10,679 nucleotides of DNA from Oscillospiraceae bacterium. Lineage in GTDB: Bacteria; Bacillota; Clostridia; Oscillospirales; Oscillospiraceae. Positions within the stretch are counted from its first letter, which is position 1, and every line of letters starts with the position of its first letter. This document shows positions 1 through 5,739 of this stretch, piece after piece. The position numbers and the translations under genes are program-made. The stretch lies in NCBI GenBank assembly GCA_017458025.1, contig JAFTGG010000142.1, positions 1 through 10,679 on the forward strand. The letters are read 5' to 3'. The notes under the pieces are model-generated. The model searched no databases. It saw nothing but the letters and a program-made list of their open reading frames with translations, and was not told where the DNA came from.

Positions 1-97
1 GAGGCTTTTGCCTACAGTCTGATACTGAAATGCATTCTTTCGGCCATGCTCTTTCGGTTGCCGCGTCAACGGCGGGAAAATACGGCGGTCTTTTTAA

Positions 98-249
98 GGC
101 AATACCACATCATTCCGGTGCGCAGCCGGAAATTTCGGCAGATGGCGTAAAATTCCGCAGGTCACGCCGGCGCGTGGTCAGGGAATTTGTGGACATACGA
201 CGAACATTTCTGCAAGAAAGATGTGTGTCATGAATGGTGCGGTATGGCC
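98..249. repeat. Structured palindromic intergenic element (copy A)
   Basis: The outer arms are imperfect inverted repeats: 98-115 (GGCAATACCACATCATTC) matches the reverse complement of 232-249 (GGCCATACCGCACCATTC) at 15 of 18 positions. Inside are further hairpins: TTCCGG 113-118 with CCGGAA 126-131, and AAATTCC 150-156 with GGAATTT 182-188, the latter enclosing CACGC 163-167 with GCGTG 172-176. A left-side segment at 83-108 resembles 5573-5598 of the second element in this window (CGGCGG, then TCTTTTT, then GCnATACCnC). The right arm overlaps the end of the PBP gene and encodes its last six residues. It could be a non-autonomous dispersed repeat or a 3' RNA structure of the PBP transcript. 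The structure is seen directly; the repeat-family identity is inferred. Confidence 0.55.
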
Positions 250-2957
250 TGAAATCGGGGCGATTGAAGCTCGTCGCGGGATTCCGCCTCGCCGCGCTCG
301 CCGGTCTCCTCCCCCTGCTGCTCGCCGGTCTCCCCGTCCGTCGGCTCGCCGGTCGGGTTGTTCGGGTCGATGGGCTGGAGCGGGCCGAGCGGGTTTTCAA
401 ACCAATCGACCGGATTCTCGACCTCGCCGTTTCCCTCAGGATTCGTCGGGTCGAGCGGGTTCTCGGAATCAAGCGGGTCCTCGGTCTCCTCGCCCGGCGT
501 CAGATGGATCGTGCAGACGCCCATCGTCGCGATGTCGCTCATGACATACGCGCTGTCGCGCGCGTAGATCGGCGCGCTGTCGGGCATGGACTCGCGGGTG
601 CCCGCCTCCACCTGCGCGGCGTAAGTCTCGAACTGCTCGCCGGTCATCGCCTTGTAGAGCAACTGGCGCGTGTAGCCGAAGCCCGCCGCCGTGTTCGGCG
701 CGGTAAGGTCGACGGTCCAGTGAATCTCGCGCTCCTCCTCGGGGCAGTGCTCGCCCACGGGCAGGCCGCTCTCGCTGCAGAAATACGCGTGGGTGTGCGC
801 GTCGCAGACCAGCGCCGGAGCCATGCCCTGCGGGACGAGCACCGTGCGCGTCTCGCCGCAGCCTTCGCCCGCGAGAAGCCCCGTCTTGTTGCAGACGGTG
901 ACACGGTTCATGCCGTCCGAGGTCGTCGGGAAATCCTTGTCCGTCAGCCCGTCGTGGATACGGCTCATGACCATCTTCCACGCCAGCGCCGAGGGGTTCG
1001 CGTCGCCCTCGATACGCTCCGGCGTATCGTAGCCGCTCCAGACCGCCGTCGTGTAGTAGGGCGTATAACCGCAGAAATAGCGGTCCTTTTTGGAGTTCGT
1101 CGTTCCGGTCTTGCCCGCCTGCGTCATGCCGGAGAACGGCGCGCCCGCGCTGTAGCCCGTGCCGCCGCTGCGCATGACGCCCTTCAAAAGCTCATTGATG
1201 GTGTAGACCGTGGTCTCCTTCATGGCGACCCACGAATCCTGCTTGTTGTCGATGACGACGTTGCCGTTGGCGTCGCGTACCTCGATGAACGTGCGCGGCT
1301 CGGTGTAAACGCCGTTGTTGGCGAACGTCGCGTACGCCGCCGCCATTTCGATGGTGTTGACGCTCGTTCCGCCGAGGCCGAGATTGCCGACCTTGACCAG
1401 ATCGTCGTCCGAAAGCGTCGTGAAGCCCAGCTTCTCGGTCATAAACGCATACGACGCCGGCATCGTCAGCTTCATCAGCGTGCGCACGGCGCAGGTGTTC
1501 GAGGACTGCTGCAGCGCGTATTGGATCGTCACCAGCCCGTGATAACCCAGGTAGGCGTTGACGGGCCACGCGCTGCCGTTGAGGTCCATGACGGGGTAGT
1601 CGTCGATGACGCTCGCCGCCGTGACGACGCCGGCTTCGAGGGAGGGCGCGTAGACGGACAGCGGCTTGATCGCCGAGCCGCACTGCGTCGTGTTCGCGGC
1701 GTAGCTCCACTCCAGCGCGCCCTTGCGTTCGCCGACCCTGCCCGCGATGGCGACGATGTTGCCCGTAGCATTGTCGATGACGGTCATGCCGGATTGGAGC
1801 TGCTGCCCGCTCTTGGAGGGATAGTTAAAGTTGTTGCGGTCGGCGTAGATCGTCTCCACAAGCTCCTGGATATCGCGGTCCATCGTGCAGTAAATTTTAA
1901 AGCCGCCGTTGTAGATCGCGAGGGACGCCGCGCTCTCGTCGTAGCCCCGCTGCTCTTTGAACGCCGCGACCACGTCGCGGTAGACCTGCTCGACGAAGAA
2001 GGAGTCGAGCTCCGTATTCACCGCGACAGCCTCCGCCTCGCCGTCCGACGTCTTCTCGACGTAATCCTCGTCGCCGACGAATACCATCTTCTCCGCCTTC
2101 GCGGCGGCGTACTCGCGGTCCGTGAGCCAGCCCAGCTCGTGCATCTTCTCCAGCACCGTCAGCTGGCGGTTGCGGTTTGCCGCGCGGGTCTTTTCGTTGC
2201 GCAGCGGGTCGTAAGCGTTCGGATACTGCGTAATGCCGACGATCGCCGCGCCCTCGGCGACGGTCAAATCCTCGACGTGCTTGCCGAAGTAGGTCTCCGC
2301 CGCCGCCTCGATGCCGTAGGCGCGATGGCCGAAGTAGACGAGATTGAAGTACGTTTCGAGGATATCCTCCTCGGTGTACTTCTCATGCACGCGCAGCGCG
2401 CGAAATATCTCCAATATCTTACGGCGGATCGTGACCTGATTCTCGCCGGTGACGTTCTTGACGACCTGCTGCGTGATGGTGGACGCGCCGCGGGCGTTGT
2501 TGCCCATCAGCGTATCGTACACGCTGCGCGCCGTGCTCTTCCAATCGACGCCGTCGTGCTCGTAGAAGCGCTGATCCTCGATGGAGATGAGCGCCTTGAC
2601 GACATGGTCGGGTATCTGGTCGTAGTCGATGAGCGTGCGGTCCTCTTCGCCGTGGAACTTCGTCAGCTCGACCCATGTGTTGGTGTTCCGGTCGGCGTAA
2701 TAGACGATGGAGCTCTGCTTGAGCGTATACGCCGAGATATCGACGTCCATCTCCGGTTCGAGCACCGTGTCGACATACTTCATGAACGTGCGATAGAACA
2801 ATCCCGTCGTGAGGACGCCGACGACGAGGATCGTGAACAGGACGAGAAATATACCCTTAACGGCGCCCCAGACGATGCGTCCGGCGCTTTTCTTTTTTCT
2901 CTGGGGGGCTGCGCGGCTCGGAGCGCTCGCGCGCGACGCGGCGCGGCTTTCTTCCAT
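228..2957 (-). CDS. Class A penicillin-binding protein (PBP1A-type transglycosylase/transpeptidase)
   Basis: Bifunctional peptidoglycan synthase of 909 residues that polymerises lipid II and cross-links stem peptides outside the membrane. A basic cytoplasmic N-terminus (KKK at 21-23) is followed by one membrane segment at about 28-55. The GT51 glycosyltransferase domain shows EDQRFYEHDGVD with likely catalytic Glu127, and GASTITQQ at 157-164. The transpeptidase domain has SAIK with nucleophile Ser428, SSN at 485-487 and KTGT at 616-619. Two similar 12-residue Cys motifs (C689-C700 and C727-C738, C..GL..GE.C) follow, then an acidic Pro/Asn-rich tail from about 821 to 899. The start at 2957 was chosen because AAAGGAGG lies 9 nt upstream; an in-frame ATG at 3017 lacks such a site and lies within the promoter region. 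The C-terminal AIPHHS comes from the overlapping repeat arm. Family assignment is secure; which paralogue it is cannot be told. Confidence 0.96.
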   Translation of the reverse strand: MEESRAASRASAPSRAAPQRKKKSAGRIVWGAVKGIFLVLFTILVVGVLTTGLFYRTFMKYVDTVLEPEMDVDISAYTLKQSSIVYYADRNTNTWVELTKFHGEEDRTLIDYDQIPDHVVKALISIEDQRFYEHDGVDWKSTARSVYDTLMGNNARGASTITQQVVKNVTGENQVTIRRKILEIFRALRVHEKYTEEDILETYFNLVYFGHRAYGIEAAAETYFGKHVEDLTVAEGAAIVGITQYPNAYDPLRNEKTRAANRNRQLTVLEKMHELGWLTDREYAAAKAEKMVFVGDEDYVEKTSDGEAEAVAVNTELDSFFVEQVYRDVVAAFKEQRGYDESAASLAIYNGGFKIYCTMDRDIQELVETIYADRNNFNYPSKSGQQLQSGMTVIDNATGNIVAIAGRVGERKGALEWSYAANTTQCGSAIKPLSVYAPSLEAGVVTAASVIDDYPVMDLNGSAWPVNAYLGYHGLVTIQYALQQSSNTCAVRTLMKLTMPASYAFMTEKLGFTTLSDDDLVKVGNLGLGGTSVNTIEMAAAYATFANNGVYTEPRTFIEVRDANGNVVIDNKQDSWVAMKETTVYTINELLKGVMRSGGTGYSAGAPFSGMTQAGKTGTTNSKKDRYFCGYTPYYTTAVWSGYDTPERIEGDANPSALAWKMVMSRIHDGLTDKDFPTTSDGMNRVTVCNKTGLLAGEGCGETRTVLVPQGMAPALVCDAHTHAYFCSESGLPVGEHCPEEEREIHWTVDLTAPNTAAGFGYTRQLLYKAMTGEQFETYAAQVEAGTRESMPDSAPIYARDSAYVMSDIATMGVCTIHLTPGEETEDPLDSENPLDPTNPEGNGEVENPVDWFENPLGPLQPIDPNNPTGEPTDGETGEQQGEETGERGEAESRDELQSPRFQAIPHHS

Positions 2958-2995
2958 AACGGCGGCCTCCTTTCTCTGGTGTTCGGGTGATGCGT

Positions 2996-3014
2996 ATACC
3001 ACAAGACATGGTAT
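2996..3014. promoter_or_regulatory. Inverted repeat, possible operator upstream of the PBP gene
   Basis: A perfect 6-bp inverted repeat, ATACCA (2996-3001) and TGGTAT (3009-3014), is separated by 7 nt. It lies between the likely PBP promoter and the PBP start, overlapping the candidate -10 at its edge. That position suits a repressor site or a 5'-UTR hairpin. The short arms could arise by chance, and no regulator gene is adjacent. Confidence 0.3.
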
Positions 3015-3044
3015 CATACGTCCTTATCTTACCACGGCTGTCAA
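3013..3044 (-). promoter_or_regulatory. Candidate promoter of the PBP gene
   Basis: On the minus strand a perfect TTGACA (3039-3044) is followed by TATGAT (3013-3018). The spacer is 20 nt, longer than the usual 16-18, so either the -10 is another hexamer or the promoter is weak or needs an activator. It is correctly placed about 55 nt upstream of the PBP start at 2957. The T-tracts beyond it (A-tracts on the minus strand, 3060-3083) could act as an UP-like element. Confidence 0.4.
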
Positions 3045-3159
3045 GTCGCAGTTTGGCGATTTTCCCCTGATTTTTTGATTTTTGCCCGACGGCGCTTCGC
3101 GTTTCCTGGGATTTTTCGGAAAGTTTTCTCAACCTTTGGCTTTTTTTACAAAAGAACAC

Positions 3160-3188
3160 TTGCACAAGCGGCCGGAATAGGTTATAAT
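3160..3188 (+). promoter_or_regulatory. Sigma-A promoter of the DUF1292 gene
   Basis: TTGCAC (3160-3165), a 17-nt spacer and a perfect TATAAT (3183-3188) form a near-consensus housekeeping promoter. The expected start is about 3195, leaving a short leader of about 25 nt before the gene at 3220. T-tracts at 3112-3116, 3124-3127, 3135-3137 and 3141-3147 lie just upstream at roughly helical spacing and may bend the DNA. This is the strongest promoter visible in the window and is the only clear one for the genes up to 4182. Confidence 0.8.
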
Positions 3189-3219
3189 AACAACGCAAAC
3201 TACTTCGGAGGTGTCTCCC

Positions 3220-3528
3220 ATGAGCGACGATATGGGTCCCGTTTTTGTCTCGATGACCGGCGAAGACGGCGACGTTTTGGATCTGGAATATATCGACGAG
3301 ATCGAATGGAACGGCGCGACCTATCGCGCGTACTTTCCCGCCGTGTACGAGGACGAGGAGGATTCGGACGAGGTCGAGACCGGCATGATCATCATGCGCG
3401 TCGAGATTGTGAACGGCGAGGAAACGCTCGTTCCGGTCGATCCCGACGCGGGCAAGGCGGAGGAAGACGAGTACGACGCCGTGTACGAGGAGTTCATGGA
3501 ACAAATCCTCTGGGACGACGAGGAGTAG
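3220..3528 (+). CDS. Small acidic DUF1292 family protein (YrzB-like)
   Basis: A 102-residue soluble protein. The first part (about 8-45) follows the DUF1292 pattern: beta-strand text of the form 'D.DG....LE.ID.IEW.G..Y....P', here VLDLEYIDEIEWNGATYRAY, then an acidic stretch (EDEEDSDEVE, 44-53) and a second strand pair (MIIMRVEIVNGEETLVPV, 56-73). The C-terminus is again strongly acidic and ends in DDEE. The molecular function of DUF1292 proteins is not established; they are common small Firmicutes proteins. ATG 3220 is preferred over the in-frame GTG at 3211 because GGAGG at 3207-3211 sits 8 nt before ATG and overlaps that GTG. The gene is first after the promoter at 3160-3188. A weak hairpin (GCCG 3529-3532 with CGGC 3540-3543, then TTTGTGT) follows the stop but is probably not a full terminator. 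Confidence 0.88.
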   Translation: MSDDMGPVFVSMTGEDGDVLDLEYIDEIEWNGATYRAYFPAVYEDEEDSDEVETGMIIMRVEIVNGEETLVPVDPDAGKAEEDEYDAVYEEFMEQILWDDEE

Positions 3529-3572
3529 GCCGCTTGAAACGGCTTTGTGTGTAAGTTGGAGGAAGCGAACGT

Positions 3573-3899
3573 ATGGGTGCGGTATTGGGCGTATTGTCCA
3601 CGGTGACCGGCGTGATCTCCGGGGTGCTCTCCCTTGTGGTGGATATCCTCGGCGAGTTCGGCGTACTGCTGTTTATCGGCGGTTTCTTCGGGCTGCTGGT
3701 GGCGTTCCTCTGGTTCTTTTTCCGCTATCTGGATAAGAAGCGGCTGACGCTGCCGACCATCGTGTTCATGCTCTTTTTCGTCATCTTCCTCGGCGGGAAT
3801 ATCCTGATAATCGCGCAGGACGCGCGCACCCGCGACGCGGAGCCCGCGCAGATCGAGAGCAGCGCCGCCGAGGCGGGCGCCGATATCGCCGTCGTGTAA
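3573..3899 (+). CDS. Small membrane protein, unknown function
   Basis: A 108-residue hydrophobic protein not assigned to any family. Segments at about 28-50 (VLLFIGGFFGLLVAFLWFFF) and 59-81 (TLPTIVFMLFFVIFLGGNIL) are clear membrane helices separated by a short basic loop RYLDKKR, which suggests the loop is cytoplasmic. The N-terminal 2-24 (GAVLGVLSTVTGVISGVLSL) is a third hydrophobic or amphipathic helix rich in Gly, Val and Ser. The tail (82-108) is polar and Ala/Glu-rich. GGAGG at 3558-3562 lies 10 nt before the ATG. It starts 44 nt after the DUF1292 gene on the same strand, so the two are probably co-transcribed. No motif suggests an enzymatic role; a membrane accessory or scaffold role is only a guess. 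Confidence 0.72.
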   Translation: MGAVLGVLSTVTGVISGVLSLVVDILGEFGVLLFIGGFFGLLVAFLWFFFRYLDKKRLTLPTIVFMLFFVIFLGGNILIIAQDARTRDAEPAQIESSAAEAGADIAVV

Positions 3900-3911
3900 C
3901 AAAGCGCAATG

Positions 3912-4102
3912 CCCTGCGGGGTGCGTGATAGCGTTTTTCTATAACCCACATTTCGTTATAAGGGACGCCGGATCGGATGGCGGTTTGCAGGCCTCCCGGC
4001 TGCATTTTGCGGCTGGACGTTGGAAGCAGTAATGCCGGACGGAGGCGACCCACCTGGCCTTTGGGTGCAGGTTATAACGGGCGCTACACGGCCCTCGCGG
4101 GG
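3912..4102 (+). ncRNA. ssrS: 6S RNA-like structured RNA
   Basis: A 191-nt region pairs end to end as a long interrupted rod. CCCTGCG 3912-3918 pairs with CGCGGGG 4096-4102, GG 3920-3921 with CC 4093-4094, CGTG 3924-3927 with CACG 4087-4090, TAGCG 3929-3933 with CGCTA 4082-4086, and TATAACC 3940-3946 with GGTTATA 4070-4076. An unpaired or weakly paired centre follows (3947-3966 opposite about 4047-4069, the latter able to form a small hairpin). The apex is a perfect hairpin, CCGGCTGCA 3996-4004 with TGCGGCTGG 4008-4016. Length, closing stem, central bubble and apical stem-loop match the 6S RNA plan, which mimics an open promoter and binds sigma-A RNA polymerase. No convincing promoter lies directly upstream; it may be co-transcribed from 3160-3188. 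Alternative: a cis-regulatory leader of ssnA. The structure is seen; the 6S name is inferred from shape and recalled clostridial 6S sequence features. Confidence 0.68.
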
Positions 4103-4139
4103 TAGCCATAATGAATACAGCTGTAACGTAGTGCTTCGC
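4103..4139 (+). promoter_or_regulatory. Leader segment between the 6S-like RNA and the terminator
   Basis: This short segment holds a perfect 10-bp palindrome TACAGCTGTA (4116-4125) and a -10-like CATAAT (4107-4112) with no good -35 at 16-18 nt upstream. It also holds GTGC (4131-4134), which can pair with GCAC (4140-4143), the first bases of the terminator stem; the two hairpins cannot form together. It could be a transcription-factor site, the start of an ssnA leader, or a 6S RNA 3' extension that is trimmed off. Confidence 0.3.
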
Positions 4140-4182
4140 GCACGGGCTGGAACCTTGTTCCGCCCGTGCCGTTTCATTTTTT
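4140..4182 (+). terminator. Intrinsic terminator abutting the ssnA ribosome-binding site
   Basis: The stem is GCACGGGC 4140-4147 with GCCCGTGC 4162-4169, continued after a bulged T by GGAAC 4149-4153 with GTTCC 4157-4161, and closed by a CTT loop. That gives 13 base pairs, followed by CGTTTCA and six T residues (4177-4182). The Shine-Dalgarno of ssnA (AAGGAGGT, 4183-4190) begins at the next base. It would end the upstream DUF1292/6S transcript and leaves no room for an ssnA promoter downstream of it. Confidence 0.8.
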
Positions 4183-4197
4183 AAGGAGGTCTGCATC

Positions 4198-5541
4198 ATG
4201 ACACTTGTCACCAACGGAAGGCTCATCACCCGCGATGAAAACGCCAAGGGCTATTATGAGCGCGGCGCGGTCGCCTACGAGGGCGCGAAAATCGTCGAGG
4301 TCGGCGAGGAAGCGGAATTGCGCGCCAAATACCCCGACGCCGAGCTGATCGACGCGAAGGGCGGCGTCATCATGCCCGCCTTCATCAACGCCCACACGCA
4401 CATCTACTCCGCCCTCGCCCGGGGGCTCTCCATCAAGGGCAACAACCCGACGAACTTCTACGAGGTGCTCGACGGGACGTGGTGGGCGATCGACCGCAAG
4501 CTCACAAGAGAGGGCACCAAGGCCAGCGCCGACGCGCTGTACCTCGACTGCATCAAGCAGGGCGTGACCACGATCTTTGACCACCACGCGTCCTACGCCG
4601 AGATCCCCGGCTCGCTGCACACCATCGCGGAGAGCGCCAAGGAGTTTGGTATCCGCTCCTGCCTCTGCTATGAGGTCAGCGACCGCGACGGCGAGGAGAA
4701 ATGCTTGCAGGCGATCCAAGAGAACGCCGACTGGATCGCGGAATGCGAGCGGCGCAAGGACCCGATGCTCGCGGCGATGTTCGGCGGGCACGCGCTGTTC
4801 ACGATCTCCGACAAGACCTTCGACCGCATGGTGGAGGCGAACAACGGGCGCACGGGCTACCATATCCACGTCAGCGAGGGCATGAACGACGTGTACGACA
4901 GCCTGCAAAACTACGGCCGCCGTCCGGTGCAACGCTTGCAGGATCACGGCATTCTCGGGCCGAAGACCATTCTCGGCCACTGCATTCACGTCAACAGCGC
5001 GGAGATCGAGCTCATCAGGAACACGGACACGATGGTGGTCAACAACCCCGAGAGCAACATGGGCAACGCCGTCGGCATCTGTCCGGTACTTCCCCTTTAC
5101 AAGGCCGGTATTCTCTTGGGAATGGGCACCGACGCGTACACGAACGACATGCTCGAATCGCTCAAGGTCGCGCTCTGCTCGCAGCGCTCCAACGCGTGCC
5201 TGCCGAACGTCGGCTGGGTCGAGGTGACAGACATGCTCTTTAAGAACAACGCCAAGATCGGCGCGAAGTACTTCCCCGACCCGCTCGGCGTCTTGAAGCC
5301 CGGCGCGGCGGCAGATATCATCGTGATGGACTACAAGCCGTTCACGCCGTTCTCCGACGCGAACATCGACGGGCACATGATCTTCGGCATGACCGGCCGC
5401 CAGTGCCAGACGACCATCGCGAACGGCAAGGTTTTGATGCGCGACCGCGAGCTGGTGGATATCGACGAGGAGGCCGTCAACGCGCGGATCCTGGAGGCGA
5501 GCAAAAAGCTCTGGGGCGAGCTGAACCATTGTACCTACTAG
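4198..5541 (+). CDS. ssnA: SsnA family amidohydrolase (putative aminohydrolase)
   Basis: A 447-residue metal-dependent hydrolase of the amidohydrolase superfamily, close in length to E. coli SsnA. It belongs to the ssnA/ygfK/hyuA set linked to anaerobic purine and uric-acid breakdown, and is expected to deaminate or hydrolyse a purine-type ring in the cytoplasm; the exact substrate is not known. Visible metal-site motifs on the TIM barrel: HTH at 66-68 after PAFINA, HIH at 222-224, GHCIH with His261 and His264, and the catalytic Asp312 in GMGTDAYTNDM. His198 in GGHALFT is also typical of the cytosine/guanine deaminase-like branch. N-terminal (1-58) and C-terminal (from about 365) strands form the small beta-sandwich. 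AAGGAGGT sits 7 nt before the ATG. A terminator lies immediately upstream and a palindromic element begins at the stop codon. Related atrazine/guanine deaminase-type enzymes are the main alternative. Confidence 0.92.
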   Translation: MTLVTNGRLITRDENAKGYYERGAVAYEGAKIVEVGEEAELRAKYPDAELIDAKGGVIMPAFINAHTHIYSALARGLSIKGNNPTNFYEVLDGTWWAIDRKLTREGTKASADALYLDCIKQGVTTIFDHHASYAEIPGSLHTIAESAKEFGIRSCLCYEVSDRDGEEKCLQAIQENADWIAECERRKDPMLAAMFGGHALFTISDKTFDRMVEANNGRTGYHIHVSEGMNDVYDSLQNYGRRPVQRLQDHGILGPKTILGHCIHVNSAEIELIRNTDTMVVNNPESNMGNAVGICPVLPLYKAGILLGMGTDAYTNDMLESLKVALCSQRSNACLPNVGWVEVTDMLFKNNAKIGAKYFPDPLGVLKPGAAADIIVMDYKPFTPFSDANIDGHMIFGMTGRQCQTTIANGKVLMRDRELVDIDEEAVNARILEASKKLWGELNHCTY

Positions 5542-5705
5542 GCCTTGTTGGAAAAATGCCGACATGCCCAAACGGCGGGTCTTTTTCCGCCATACCGCGG
5601 CAATTTTTCTTACAATACACAAAGTATTGCTGCGTCAAATCGGCCTTGTCTGGCGAAAAAATCCCTCGCCATTGGTCACGTTGCCCATTTTTAAAACAAG
5701 GCCTA
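5539..5705. repeat. 167-bp palindromic element with terminal inverted repeats (copy B)
   Basis: Terminal arms TAGGCCTTGTTGGAAAAATG (5539-5558) and the reverse complement of 5686-5705 agree at 18 of 20 positions; as RNA the two differences form tandem G-A mismatches between 11-bp and 7-bp helices. Internal hairpins are GGCGG 5574-5578 with CCGCC 5587-5591, CGCGGCAA 5596-5603 with TTGCTGCG 5627-5634 (one G-T), overlapping CAATAC 5613-5618 with GTATTG 5624-5629, and TGGCGA 5651-5656 with TCGCCA 5666-5671. A third partial copy of the arm, GGCCTTGT, occurs at 5642-5649. The left arm starts on the ssnA stop codon TAG. It fills most of the 198-nt ssnA-ygfK gap and has no coding capacity. It looks like a MITE-like insertion or structured intergenic repeat; a cis-acting RNA for ygfK is the alternative. 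Confidence 0.65.
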
Positions 5706-5739
5706 AGTGAGACGAGACATTTTGAAGGAGGTTCCCGTC

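Noticed and set aside
30..233. A 67-codon plus-strand frame at the left edge
   Set aside because: It lies within the palindromic element, has no Shine-Dalgarno before its ATG, and its AIPHHS text is explained by the inverted repeat.
234..2990. A very long open frame on the plus strand opposite the PBP gene (918 codons)
   Set aside because: It is rich in Arg, Val, Ala and Asp in a pattern typical of the antisense of a GC-rich gene, has no recognisable motif, and the PBP on the other strand has every catalytic motif.
3529..3550. Hairpin GCCG/CGGC plus TTTGTGT after the DUF1292 gene as a terminator
   Set aside because: The stem is only four base pairs and the T-run is broken; the next gene follows closely, so it is at best a weak attenuator.
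5574..5591. GGCGG-GTCTTTTT-CCGCC as the ssnA terminator
   Set aside because: The T-run lies in the loop instead of after the stem, and the hairpin is better explained as part of the palindromic element.
4174..5622. A 482-codon open frame on the minus strand across ssnA
   Set aside because: It is the mirror of the ssnA frame, without a ribosome-binding site or domain motif; ssnA carries the intact metal-binding residues.
5573..5671. Set of hairpins considered as a CRISPR array
   Set aside because: There are no regularly spaced direct repeats; the repeats are inverted and of different sequence.
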